A stretch of 64,000 nucleotides of DNA, taken from contig NZ_CP064787.1 of the NCBI RefSeq assembly GCF_017094505.1, forward strand, positions 1,302,001 to 1,366,000, read 5' to 3'. The position numbers and the translations under genes were made by a program. Each line of letters begins with the position of its first letter. The first letter of the stretch is position 1. Under the pieces are notes generated by a model. That model saw only the letters and a list, made by a program, of their open reading frames with translations, ran no database searches and had not been told where the DNA came from. This DNA comes from Halapricum desulfuricans. GTDB taxonomy: Archaea; Halobacteriota; Halobacteria; Halobacteriales; Haloarculaceae. Positions 26,581 to 35,117 of this stretch are shown in pieces.

Positions 26581-27858
26581 ATGACCGTCCTGGAGATCGC
26601 ACGCGACGCGCTGGCGACTGGCCCCGTCTGTGACGCCTGTCTGGGTCGGCTGGTCGCCGACCGGAGTTTCGGGCTTACCAACGCCGAACGAGGGCGCGCG
26701 CTGCGCACGACCGTCGCGCTCGAAGACGACGAGCCCTATGAGGAGCCCGGGGACTGCTGGGTCTGTGAGGGCGAGTCGGACCGGATCGAGACGTGGGCTG
26801 ACCGCGCCGTGCGGGCCGTCGCTGACTACGCGTTCGACACCTATCAGGTCGGGACGCGTGTCCCGCCGATGCTCGAGGAGAACGACGCCCTCCTCCGGGA
26901 CGACGTGGGTCTGTCCGAGGACGCCGGCGAGCCGCTGAAGGCCGAACTCAACCGGGAAGTCGGCAAGCGCTTCGGGCGGGAGGTCGACGCCGAGGTCGAC
27001 TTCGAGCGACCGGACGTCCAGCTGTTGCTCGATCTCGGCACCGACGAGGTCGAGCTGCAGGTCAACTCCGCTTTCGTCTACGGTCGCTACAGGAAACTCG
27101 AACGAGACATCCCTCAGACGAAGTGGCCCTGCAACGAGTGTGGCGGGACCGGTCTGAAGCGCGGCGCGGAGTGTCCGGGCTGTGACGGGACCGGCTTCAG
27201 GTACGACGAGAGCGTCGAGCAGCTGACCGCGCCGCCGGTCGTCGAGGCCTACGAGGGCGAGTCGGCGACCTTCCACGGGGCGGGTCGCGAGGACGTCGAC
27301 GCGCTCATGCTGGGAACTGGCCGCCCGTTCGTCATCGAGATTGAGGACCCCCACACGCGTGACATCGACCCCGAAGCGCTCGAAGCGGCGATCAACGACT
27401 ACGCCGAGGGCAAAGTCGAAGTGACCGATCTGGCGGTCCCGACCTACGAGATGGTCGAGCGCGTCAAGGAACACGAGGCGTCCAAGACTTACCGGATGGC
27501 CGTCGAGTTCGACGAGCCCGTGGCCGACGCGGACCTGCAGGCGGCCCTGGATGATCTCCGCGGTGCGACGATCACCCAGCGGACGCCCCAGCGGGTCGAT
27601 CACCGCCGGGCCGACATCGACCGGACGCGGGAGGTCTACGACGTCGAGGGCGACCTCGAGGACGAGACCCACGCGACGATCGATCTCGACGGCGAGGGGG
27701 GCCTCTACGTGAAGGAACTCGTCTCCGGCGACGGCGGCCGGACCGAACCCAGCCTGTCGGGCCTGCTCGGCGTCGGGGCGGTCGTGACTGCACTGGACGT
27801 GCTCGCGGTCGAAGGCGAAACCGAGCCGTTTCTCACCGAGGAGTACCTCGCGGAGTGA
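26581..27858 (+). CDS. pus10: tRNA pseudouridine synthase Pus10
   Basis: 425 aa, usual for archaeal Pus10, which makes pseudouridine 54 and 55 in the T-loop of tRNA. The N-terminal domain has zinc-type cysteine pairs (CDACLGR, CWVC, CNECGGTG, CPGCDGTG). The catalytic aspartate is in GREDVDALMLGTGRPFVIEI near residue 240, and SGLLGVGAVVTALDVLAVEG lies near the C-terminus. It stands alone between the transporter (divergent) and a kinase remnant. Confidence 0.92.
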   Translation: MTVLEIARDALATGPVCDACLGRLVADRSFGLTNAERGRALRTTVALEDDEPYEEPGDCWVCEGESDRIETWADRAVRAVADYAFDTYQVGTRVPPMLEENDALLRDDVGLSEDAGEPLKAELNREVGKRFGREVDAEVDFERPDVQLLLDLGTDEVELQVNSAFVYGRYRKLERDIPQTKWPCNECGGTGLKRGAECPGCDGTGFRYDESVEQLTAPPVVEAYEGESATFHGAGREDVDALMLGTGRPFVIEIEDPHTRDIDPEALEAAINDYAEGKVEVTDLAVPTYEMVERVKEHEASKTYRMAVEFDEPVADADLQAALDDLRGATITQRTPQRVDHRRADIDRTREVYDVEGDLEDETHATIDLDGEGGLYVKELVSGDGGRTEPSLSGLLGVGAVVTALDVLAVEGETEPFLTEEYLAE

Positions 27859-27873
27859 ACAACTCACCGCTGA

Positions 27874-28148
27874 AGCGCTGTCCTCTGTGAGGAACAGGTC
27901 AAGAGACAGCGAGACAACATCGCGGTGCTGGACCAGATGGTCCGACACGACATCCGAAATCACCTCCAGAGTGTACTCGGTGGGACCGACCTTCTGGCGA
28001 GGCAGGCGGAACTGACGGCCGACGAAACACGATATCTGGAGCTGGTGACGGAAAACACTGATCACGCGGTCGACCTGACGATGTCGAAGACAACGACCCA
28101 CGGGGCTCGGTATTCACCGTGTCGCTCCCACGTGCGGGTCCGTCCTAA
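27874..28148 (+). pseudogene. Collapsed histidine kinase remnant
   Basis: The frame open from 27874 reads EEQVKRQRDNIAVLDQ, then VRHDIRNHLQSVLGG, which is a HisKA H-box with its phospho-acceptor histidine. It continues to about 28085 (ENTDHAVDLTMSK). The next recognisable piece, in another frame from 28104, is GSVFTVSLPRAGPS ending at TAA 28146, which is the C-terminal end of a HATPase domain. The N-terminal sensor and nearly the whole ATP-binding domain are missing and there is no proper start codon, so a kinase gene has shrunk by internal deletion. Confidence 0.7.
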
Positions 28149-28312
28149 GACGCCGTCCACCGTCAAAAATGACGGCCTCGGTACTCACAGGGATCGTCAT
28201 CACCGGGTGTCGAAGCCGGCTCGGAGTGCGCGGTCGTCCCGCGGCAGAGTCATCATCGGCCAGCGTGACGTTACACGGCGGAGAAAATGAGCCCACCGCT
28301 CTCGACGCGCGC

Positions 28313-28825
28313 TCACAGCGCGTGAAACGGGATCGGATGACGGACCTCGCCGCTGACGCCCTCGAGCGCCCCCGGCCGACACGGCCAGACCTGAAAGGCT
28401 CCCGGCGGCGGATCGAGGTCGCTCTCCAGCCCGTAGGCCGACGCGGGCTCGAAGCCGAACCGCCCGTAGAAGGCGGGGTCACCCTCCAGAACGACAGCGG
28501 CACAGCCGGCACGAACACAGCAGCGCATGGCCGTGCGCACGAGTTCCGAGCCGATCCCCTCGCCCTGACGGTCCGGGACGACGCCAACTGGCCCGAGGAC
28601 GGCGATGTCCACGCCGGACACGTCCGGGAGGTCCGCGTCGGAGACGGCCACGAACCCGACGGGATCGCCGTCCGATCTGGCGAGTGCCGAACAGTCCTCA
28701 CGCAACGCGTCTTCCTCGCGCAACACGTCGACGAGTTCGGCCTCGGTCTCGTCTTCGAACGCCGCGGTCAACACGGCGTGGATCGCCTCGGGGTCGGCAG
28801 TCGCCGCTGGTTCGATATCGACCAC
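28313..28825 (-). CDS. GNAT family N-acetyltransferase
   Basis: 170 aa. The acetyl-CoA binding motif A is present as VLGPVGVVPDRQGEGIGSEL near residue 80 (Q/RxxGxG/A), followed by AMRCCVRAGCAAVVLEGDPA and FYGRFGFEPA. It resembles the YhbS-like branch of predicted acetyltransferases. Substrate unknown. It is a single gene between the kinase remnant and the blue copper gene. Confidence 0.88.
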   Translation of the reverse strand: MVDIEPAATADPEAIHAVLTAAFEDETEAELVDVLREEDALREDCSALARSDGDPVGFVAVSDADLPDVSGVDIAVLGPVGVVPDRQGEGIGSELVRTAMRCCVRAGCAAVVLEGDPAFYGRFGFEPASAYGLESDLDPPPGAFQVWPCRPGALEGVSGEVRHPIPFHAL

Positions 28826-28895
28826 ATCCGGGGTTCTATCGGCGGGTGTATTTACATGTCGGTTCGAACGCCGGAAACCGGCTGGTGGGGCGCGA

Positions 28896-29357
28896 TCACG
28901 CCGACTCGACGACGACGACTGCCCCTTTCATCCCGTATCGTCTGTGTGGCGAACAGTAGTACGTGTACGTGCCGGGGTCTTCGAACGTGTGCTCGAACGT
29001 CAGGTTGGTCCCGAGATCCGACTCGAAGGCGCCGCCGGTGTCGATGACGTTGTGGCTGCCGCGAATCCACTCCCAGACGACCGTCGTCCCGGGCGAAATC
29101 TGGACCGCCGGTGGGCTGTAAGCGTTGTTTCCGCTATTGCCTTCAGCCCCGACGGCCACGTCCACCTCGTCGCGGTCGGTGAGATCGAGTGCCTCGCCCT
29201 CGAAATTTCCCGTCTCCGAGAGGTACGAACGCACTTCCTCGGGCACAGGAACGGTCGGGGCGTCGTAACTCGGCGTCTGTGCACCGCCGGTCGAACAGCC
29301 GGCGACCGCGGCGGTGCCGCCGACGAGCGCCAGATACGTGCGTCGCGAGAGCACCAT
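28896..29357 (-). CDS. Halocyanin-like blue copper protein (Tat lipoprotein)
   Basis: 153 aa from ATG 29357. It begins MVLSRRTYLALVGG (twin arginine) and has the lipobox VAGC. The cupredoxin domain shows all four type-1 copper ligands: His in RGSHNVID, then Cys, His and Met in YYCSPHRRYGMKG. It should carry electrons at the outer membrane face. An in-frame ATG at 29414 overlaps the stop of the upstream kinase (ATGA) and would lengthen the signal peptide by 19 residues, so the two genes may be translationally coupled. Confidence 0.88.
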   Translation of the reverse strand: MVLSRRTYLALVGGTAAVAGCSTGGAQTPSYDAPTVPVPEEVRSYLSETGNFEGEALDLTDRDEVDVAVGAEGNSGNNAYSPPAVQISPGTTVVWEWIRGSHNVIDTGGAFESDLGTNLTFEHTFEDPGTYTYYCSPHRRYGMKGAVVVVESA

Positions 29358-29410
29358 ACCTGACTGTCCGTCCGACGGAACCTGGGACTGTCGCCCCCGG
29401 CGAATATTGG

Positions 29411-31606
29411 TCATACCCACTCGACGCCCGTGAACTCGAACCGCGCGCCGCCGGCGGCGCTTTCGGTCACGGTGACCGCCCAGCCGTGGGCCGTCGCGAC
29501 CTGCTCGACGATGCTCAGCCCGAATCCCGTCCCCGACTCGGTCGTCGAATACCCCGCCTCGAAGACCCGCTCGCGCACGTCCGGCGGGATACCGGGACCG
29601 TCGTCCGCGACGTAGAACCCGTCTTCCAGTTCGCCGATCCGGATCGTGACGCCACGGGTCGGAGAGCCCTGATCGGCCTGTGTGTCGGCACTCGATCCAC
29701 GCATCAGTCCCGGGGAAGCGCCGATGTCGCTGCCGGCCGATCCGTGCTCGACGGCGTTCCTGAACAGGTTTTCGAACAGCTGACAGAGGCGGTTCCGGTC
29801 GGCACGGACGGTTCGGTCGATCGCGACCTGCAGGGTGGCAACGCTGTCGACGTTCTGCCAGCAGCCTTCGACGAGCGAGGCCAGATCGACGGGTTCGCGC
29901 TCGCTTACCTGACTGTCCTCGCGTGCCAGCGTCAGCAGGTCGTCGATCAGCGTGTCCATCCGATCGAGGGCGTCGACGATCGTTTCGTGGTGTTCGCTGT
30001 CGCAGTCCTCGCTGGCCAGTTCGAGCCGCCCGCGGGCGACGTGGAGCGGGTTCCGGAGGTCGTGGCTGACGACGTTCGCGAACTCTTCGAAGCGGTCTCG
30101 CTCGCGCTTGAGCGTTCGCTCGCGCTCTCTCTGCTCGGTGACGTCCCGATACATCCACAGGTGACCGCTTCCGTCCGGGAGTTCGAGCGGTCGATAGCTC
30201 AGGGCGAATGTCCGGTCGTCTTCGAGCGCGAACTCCACGTCGTCGACGGGATTGCGCGTCGCGATTCGGTTCTCAATCTCGGCAATGAAGGCGTCCGAGT
30301 CAGTGAACGACCCTCCCGCGTCTTCTGCCAGTCGCTCGCAGTCGGCACCGACGATGTCGCCCGGTGCCCCCCTGATGTCGAACAGCTCGAAGAGTCGTTC
30401 GTTCGCCGCGAGTACCTGCCGGGATTCGTCTTCTGCGAGCACGCCGACCGGCAGGGCCTCGAACAGCGTCGAGAGCAACGCGTTCGTCTCCTCGAGCTGC
30501 TGTTCGTACTCGCGCTGTTCTGTCACCTCGCGTGTAACGCCGACGACGCCCTCGACCTCGCCGTCGACAGTCAGCGGCGTCAACCGGTAGTCGAGAACCT
30601 GATACCCGGCTTTCGGGAACTCCCCGGTGACTTCGCCAGTGAGTTCCTCCCGCTCGCCGGTGAACAACTCCTCGAACGCGTCGCCGTCGTACTGGGCGGT
30701 GATCTGTGGCACGAGGTTGCTCTTCTCGCCGACGAGGTCTTCGGGAGTCGTATCGTAGAACTCGGCCAGATACTCGTTGACGACTTCGAATCGCGCGTCC
30801 TCGTCGTAGATGCAGGCCGATTCCAGCATCGTGTTGACCATCCGTTCGTACTGGCGCAGTTCGCGCTTGCGGCGCTCGCGCTCGGTGACGTCCCGCACCG
30901 TGTAGAGCCTCGTCCCGGTCGGGACGTCGACCTGTTTGACCGTGACCAGTACCGTTCGCCGGTCGCCCTCTGCAGTCGTGATCTCCGTCTCGATGTTCTC
31001 GATTTCGCCGCGTTCGTCGAGCCGGGCCGGCTCGAACAGCGACTCTTCGAACAGTGCATCGACAGTACCGAGATCGAGCACTTCGCTCGCGGTATACCCG
31101 AAGACGTGGCTGACATTGGGGCAGACATACGAGAACGCCCCGTCGTCGTCAGTGACGAACACGGTGTCCGAAATGTCCGCCAGAAGCGTCTCGTAGCGCC
31201 GGACGGCCGTCTCCTGTTGCTTTCGGTCGTGATATTCGGCGCAAGTACTGTGGATCCGCTCGGCAGCGTCCGAAAGGCGATCCGACTCCGCTCGCGGGAG
31301 GTAGTCGGCCGCACCTGCCGCGAGCGCGTCGCTCGCGAGACGCTCGGAGCCGTGTGCGGGCCAGAACACGACCGGCAGGTCGAGGTGCGTTTCCCCGAGC
31401 GTCGCGAGAACGTCGAGCCCGTCTCCCTCCGGGAGTTCGTGTGCACTGACAACGCAATCGAAATTCCCTTCAGCGAGTGCGTCGTGCGCCCGCTTCGGAG
31501 TCGGTTCGACGGTGACGTCCAGCCGGTCGTCGACGTCCGAGAGCGACGCTGCGCTCGGGGTCAGATTCTCGGGTTCGATTGCGAGCACCCGGACCGGCCG
31601 GTCCAT
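29411..31606 (-). CDS. Multi-PAS sensor histidine kinase with degenerate receiver domain
   Basis: 731 aa, soluble. Residues 1-115 fold like a receiver, but the phospho-acceptor position is Ala (CVVSAHELPEGDG) and the conserved Lys is Arg (DYLPRAES). Three PAS-type segments follow (about 135-245, 260-375, 385-500), each ending in a VTERE/VTEQRE linker. Next come HisKA with VVSHDLRNPLHVARG near 515 and HATPase with NLFRNAVEHG, DDGPGIPP and GTGFGLSIVEQV. It should be an intracellular sensor phosphorylating an unknown partner. Its stop overlaps a possible start of the blue copper gene. Confidence 0.9.
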   Translation of the reverse strand: MDRPVRVLAIEPENLTPSAASLSDVDDRLDVTVEPTPKRAHDALAEGNFDCVVSAHELPEGDGLDVLATLGETHLDLPVVFWPAHGSERLASDALAAGAADYLPRAESDRLSDAAERIHSTCAEYHDRKQQETAVRRYETLLADISDTVFVTDDDGAFSYVCPNVSHVFGYTASEVLDLGTVDALFEESLFEPARLDERGEIENIETEITTAEGDRRTVLVTVKQVDVPTGTRLYTVRDVTERERRKRELRQYERMVNTMLESACIYDEDARFEVVNEYLAEFYDTTPEDLVGEKSNLVPQITAQYDGDAFEELFTGEREELTGEVTGEFPKAGYQVLDYRLTPLTVDGEVEGVVGVTREVTEQREYEQQLEETNALLSTLFEALPVGVLAEDESRQVLAANERLFELFDIRGAPGDIVGADCERLAEDAGGSFTDSDAFIAEIENRIATRNPVDDVEFALEDDRTFALSYRPLELPDGSGHLWMYRDVTEQRERERTLKRERDRFEEFANVVSHDLRNPLHVARGRLELASEDCDSEHHETIVDALDRMDTLIDDLLTLAREDSQVSEREPVDLASLVEGCWQNVDSVATLQVAIDRTVRADRNRLCQLFENLFRNAVEHGSAGSDIGASPGLMRGSSADTQADQGSPTRGVTIRIGELEDGFYVADDGPGIPPDVRERVFEAGYSTTESGTGFGLSIVEQVATAHGWAVTVTESAAGGARFEFTGVEWV

Positions 31607-31664
31607 ATCACCTTAGACACGTTCAGAACGTATATTTCCTCCGACAGGCGCAAAATATCGCCCC

Positions 31665-32048
31665 TCACCGCCGCTGCGCTTCGGGTTCGACGACGACGTC
31701 ACCCCCGACCCGGAACAGCTGTGTCAGGACTGCGACCCCCGCGGCGAGGCCGACAGTAGCGGATTTCGGCCCGATCGCTTCCGCGAGTGCCCCGCCGCCG
31801 ACACGAAAGAGGATACACGAGACGCCGTAGACCATCGACGCCGTCGAGAGGACGGTCGCCCGTCCGATCGAGGGCAGGAGATCGTTGAGGTGGCGGCCGC
31901 GGAACGTATACGAGAGACTCTTGACGATCACCGTCCCGACGAAACCGGGGGTCGCGAGCCAGGGTTCGACGGCCACTCCGGCGAGCACGGCCGCTAGCAC
32001 CAACGGTGCGACCGCGGACCACGCCTCGATCCGCGTCGAGGCTCGCGA
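31665..32048 (-). pseudogene. C-terminal remnant of an MFS transporter
   Basis: The frame reads RASTRIEAWSAVAP and then hydrophobic segments including GFVGTVIVKSLSYTFRG, HLNDLLPSIGRATVLSTASM and GGGALAEAIGPKSATVGLAA. This pattern is typical of the last four helices of a major-facilitator transporter (the RATVLS loop region). No start codon with family sense exists, and upstream the frame runs antisense-like into the CDF gene. It is best read as the surviving 3' end of a deleted transporter. A short functional membrane protein from the GTG at 32003 is the less likely alternative. Confidence 0.5.
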
Positions 32049-32094
32049 AATCCTGACCGCCAGTCCGTTCGCCCGTGTAGAACCCGCGTCTCGG

Positions 32095-33027
32095 TCAGTC
32101 TCGTTCGTCGTCTGGCCGGACCAGTCGATCGACCTCGTCGTCGTCTTTCCACTCGCCGAGCTCCTTCGGATCGACGTGGACGAACACGTCGTCGACTTCC
32201 GGCAGCGCCTGGATCGACTCGATGACGGCCGTCTCGATGTCGTGGGCCTCCCGGAGCGTTCGGTCGCCCTCGACCTCGATGTGGAGGCTCACGTCGATCT
32301 CGGGGCCGACGTAGTGGGCGATCACGTCGTGGGCACCTTCCACGTCGGGGTGTGAGAGGGCACGCCTGACGATTCGCTTGCGGAGGCCCTCCGGCGGTGC
32401 CCGACCGACCAGGTAATCGACGTTGTCCTGAACGATCTCGACGCCGGTGTAGAGAATCCCGAACGCGACGACGAACGCCGCGATCGGGTCCAGCAGCGGG
32501 AAGCCGAGCGTGGCCCCGACGACGCCGACGAGCGCGGCGCTGGCGGTGAGCACGTCCGCACGGTTGTCGGCCGCCGCGGCCCGCAACGCCGGCGAGCCCT
32601 GTTCCCGGCCGACGGCGTCGACGTATCGATAGAGGCCGTACTTGACGGCGACGGTCCCGACGAGGACGGCGGCCGCCGCGAGGTTGCGCGTGACGGAGAC
32701 GTCCCCAGTAAGTGCGGTCCGGGCGGCCTGGTAGAGGACGCCGATCCCAGCCGCGAACACTCCGAGCGCGACGAACAGCGAGACGAACGGCTCGATTCGC
32801 TCGTGACCGTGCGGGTGTTCGAAATCGGGCGGCTGAGTCGTCAGGTAGAGCCCGCCGACCGTGACGACGCTGTAGACCGAATCAGCGAGGCTGTTGACCG
32901 CTTCCGACTGGACGGCAAGACTGCCCGTGTACCACCAGACGACACCCTTCGCGAGCACGAGCGCCACGTTGCTCGCGAGCACGAGCAGCCCGACCCGGCG
33001 CAGCGTTGCCCGACGGGACTCCGACAT
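32095..33027 (-). CDS. Cation diffusion facilitator (divalent metal efflux)
   Basis: 310 aa with six membrane helices in the first 205 residues and a cytoplasmic C-terminal ferredoxin-like domain (DVSLHIEVEGDRTLREAHDIE). The transport-site pattern is SEAVNSLADS in helix 2 (NxxxD) and ADNRADVLTAS in helix 5 (DxxxD). The HPHGHERIEPF loop is typical of the family. The Asn in helix 2 departs from the common His/Asp of zinc exporters and may indicate Mn, Fe or Co preference. It exports metal in exchange for protons. Confidence 0.9.
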   Translation of the reverse strand: MSESRRATLRRVGLLVLASNVALVLAKGVVWWYTGSLAVQSEAVNSLADSVYSVVTVGGLYLTTQPPDFEHPHGHERIEPFVSLFVALGVFAAGIGVLYQAARTALTGDVSVTRNLAAAAVLVGTVAVKYGLYRYVDAVGREQGSPALRAAAADNRADVLTASAALVGVVGATLGFPLLDPIAAFVVAFGILYTGVEIVQDNVDYLVGRAPPEGLRKRIVRRALSHPDVEGAHDVIAHYVGPEIDVSLHIEVEGDRTLREAHDIETAVIESIQALPEVDDVFVHVDPKELGEWKDDDEVDRLVRPDDERD

Positions 33028-33051
33028 CGGTGTCGACTTCGGTGCGAACGG

Positions 33052-33612
33052 TCAAATCGGCTTCGACGTCGTCTCGATCTCGACGGCGGTGTCGTCGCCG
33101 CGCGCCGTCGCGCCCTCTTGGGCGGCGAACGCGTCGTGGAGCCGATCGTAGGTGTCCTCGATGGCTTCGACGATGACTTTCGTCTCCGAGACGACGGCCA
33201 TGAAGTTGGCGTCACCGTCCCAGCGGGGCACGACGTGCGTGTGGAGGTGATCGTCGATCGACCCGCCGGCAGCGTCTCCGCCGAGGTTCATCCCGACGTT
33301 CAACCCGTCGGGCTCGAGGGCCGTCTCGATCGCCTCGACGGTCCGCTGTTGCAGTCTGGCGTGATCGAACAAGATCTCAGAACTGAGTTCCTCGTATGCG
33401 CCCGTGTGCTCGTATGGAATTACCATCGCGTGTCCCGGATTGTACGGATAGTTGTTCAGCAGGACGTAGGCGTGGTCGCTCCGGGCGACGAGGTGATACT
33501 CGCGGTCCGCACCCAGTTCCGGCAGCTCGCAGAACACGCACTCGTCGATCTCGGGGTCGTCGTGCGGACGCTCCACCCACTCGATCCGCCACGGCGCGAA
33601 CACCTGTTCCAT
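33052..33612 (-). CDS. HIT-family nucleotide hydrolase/phosphorylase
   Basis: 186 aa from ATG 33612; a CACATATG box about 28 bases upstream supports this start over the longer frame. It has CVFCELPELG with a CxxC pair, NNYPYNPGHAMVIPYEH and the histidine triad HLHTHVVPRWDGD near residue 100. The CxxC-containing branch includes AP4A phosphorylase-like proteins. Likely substrates are dinucleoside polyphosphates or adenylated compounds. Confidence 0.9.
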   Translation of the reverse strand: MEQVFAPWRIEWVERPHDDPEIDECVFCELPELGADREYHLVARSDHAYVLLNNYPYNPGHAMVIPYEHTGAYEELSSEILFDHARLQQRTVEAIETALEPDGLNVGMNLGGDAAGGSIDDHLHTHVVPRWDGDANFMAVVSETKVIVEAIEDTYDRLHDAFAAQEGATARGDDTAVEIETTSKPI

Positions 33613-33816
33613 ATTGCTCCGTTGTGGTACCCCGACACATATGCGTGCCGTTCGGCGACCAAATCGAGTATTTAATTCTGTCGGCCGTTTTCGAAGCAAC
33701 CCCATCGAAACGCTGTTAAAAGAAGCTATAAACGGTCTACGAAGTTCTAAAACTGCAAAACGGAATGCGTCCCACTTCTGTCGATTACCCCGTAAACAGT
33801 GCCTAACGGTCGATCG

Positions 33817-33824
33817 TTTTTATA
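33817..33824 (+). promoter_or_regulatory. TATA-like box for the zinc-ribbon gene
   Basis: TTTTATAC is centred about 31 bases before ATG 33852, which fits a leaderless transcript. The 239-base divergent region between the HIT gene and this gene is unusually AT-rich for the window and holds no ORF. Confidence 0.5.
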
Positions 33825-33851
33825 CCCCTCACGGCGGAACGGATACTCACG

Positions 33852-34052
33852 ATGGCAACGAACGCGGAGGCACCGACCGAACGATCCGAGTTCTGTGAGC
33901 GCTGTGGGCGGGAGACGATTCACTCAGTCTCGCTACAGCTGGTGACTGAAAGCGATCGATCTGACAACGCGGAGTTCTCTCGCGAACCGTATCGCGTCAC
34001 GGAGTGTCTGGTCTGTGGGGAACAGACGACCGTGCGGATGAACAACGTGTGA
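33852..34052 (+). CDS. Small zinc beta-ribbon protein (DUF7835-like)
   Basis: 66 aa with two CxxC pairs, EFCERCGRETIH and CLVCGEQTT, spaced as in a single zinc ribbon. A variable loop separates them (QLVTESDRSDNAEFSREPY). It resembles a short haloarchaeal zinc-ribbon family of unknown function; family naming is from memory and not certain. It has its own TATA-like box and starts a monocistronic transcript. Confidence 0.75.
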   Translation: MATNAEAPTERSEFCERCGRETIHSVSLQLVTESDRSDNAEFSREPYRVTECLVCGEQTTVRMNNV

Positions 34053-34151
34053 GCACAGGCGTATAGCCCCGATGACAGGCGACGTGCGACTGGCGTGTCT
34101 CGATTACAGAAATACAGGAGAAAACTCACGACTTCAGCCGTGTGGAGGACG

Positions 34152-35048
34152 TCAACGCGATCGCGTCGTCACTTCACAGCCGTCCTCGGTGACGATGATC
34201 GTGTGCTCTTTCTGGCTGACGTAGTAGCCGTCGTCTTCCTTCAAGACGGGGTAGCCGTGGACGATGTCCTGGCGCTTGAGACGACGCAGCGCCATCTTCG
34301 GCCGGGAGACGTCGAGCCATCGAGTGGCGAACGGGAGGGTGCGGAACTCCTCGACGATCTGATTGAGCGCCTGCCGGGCCGTCCGATCGCGGACCGACCC
34401 CTCGCTGTCGAGCGCGAAGATCTCCTCGTCGCTGCCCTCGCTGACCTTGCCGCTGCCGTCGGTCGCGAACGGTTCTATCGCCACCACGTCACCGGCCTCC
34501 AGCGTCGTGCTCTGGGACACCGATCGGTTCGGGATGTTCGGCGTCGTGTGCTGTTCCCAGTGGCCCAGTCCGTGGCCGGTGAGGTTCACGACCGGGTTGA
34601 AGCCGTAGCCGTCGATGACCTCCTCGACGGCCGCGCCGATCTCACCGGTTTCGACGCCGGGTTCGACCAGTTCGAGGGCGGCGTCAAGCGCTTCTTCGGA
34701 GGCGCGGGCCAGTTCGTCGTGTCCGGAGAGATCGACCGTGACGGCGGTGTCGGCCAGCCAGCCGTCGACGTGGACGCCGATGTCGAGGTTGACCATCTCC
34801 TCGCCGAAGGTGCTCTCGTCGTCGATCTTCGGCGTCGCGTGGGCGGCCTCCTCATCGATCGAGATGTTCACCGGGAACGCGGGCTCGCCGCCGAGTTCGC
34901 GGATGCGCTGTTCGGCCCACTCGGCGACCTCGAGATGTGACGCACCGACTTCGACCATCTCGGCGGCCTCGTCGCGCACCTCCGCGAGGATCTCGCCGGC
35001 CTCGCGACACTTCTCGTACTGTTCGCTCGTCAGGTCGACCTCGCTCAT
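34152..35048 (-). CDS. map: Methionine aminopeptidase, type II
   Basis: 298 aa, archaeal type II. It removes the initiator methionine from new proteins. The pita-bread metal ligands can be traced: Asp in DGWLADTAVTVDLSG, His in LTGHGLGHWEQHTTPNIP near residue 160, Glu in VAIEPFATDG and Glu in KEHTIIV near the C-terminus. The helical subdomain insert before VIVTEDGCEVTTRS is typical of type II. Single gene. Confidence 0.94.
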   Translation of the reverse strand: MSEVDLTSEQYEKCREAGEILAEVRDEAAEMVEVGASHLEVAEWAEQRIRELGGEPAFPVNISIDEEAAHATPKIDDESTFGEEMVNLDIGVHVDGWLADTAVTVDLSGHDELARASEEALDAALELVEPGVETGEIGAAVEEVIDGYGFNPVVNLTGHGLGHWEQHTTPNIPNRSVSQSTTLEAGDVVAIEPFATDGSGKVSEGSDEEIFALDSEGSVRDRTARQALNQIVEEFRTLPFATRWLDVSRPKMALRRLKRQDIVHGYPVLKEDDGYYVSQKEHTIIVTEDGCEVTTRSR

Positions 35049-35117
35049 GTCGATGGAGTTCGACCCCCGCGACCGAAAGCGTTTGTGTTCCGCCCCGTGG
35101 TTCGGAGTCGCCGCCGA

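Noticed and set aside
26335-28101. Extension of the solute-binding protein frame to 926 codons
   Set aside because: The extra part is antisense to pus10; the Tat signal and lipobox place the true start at 26334.
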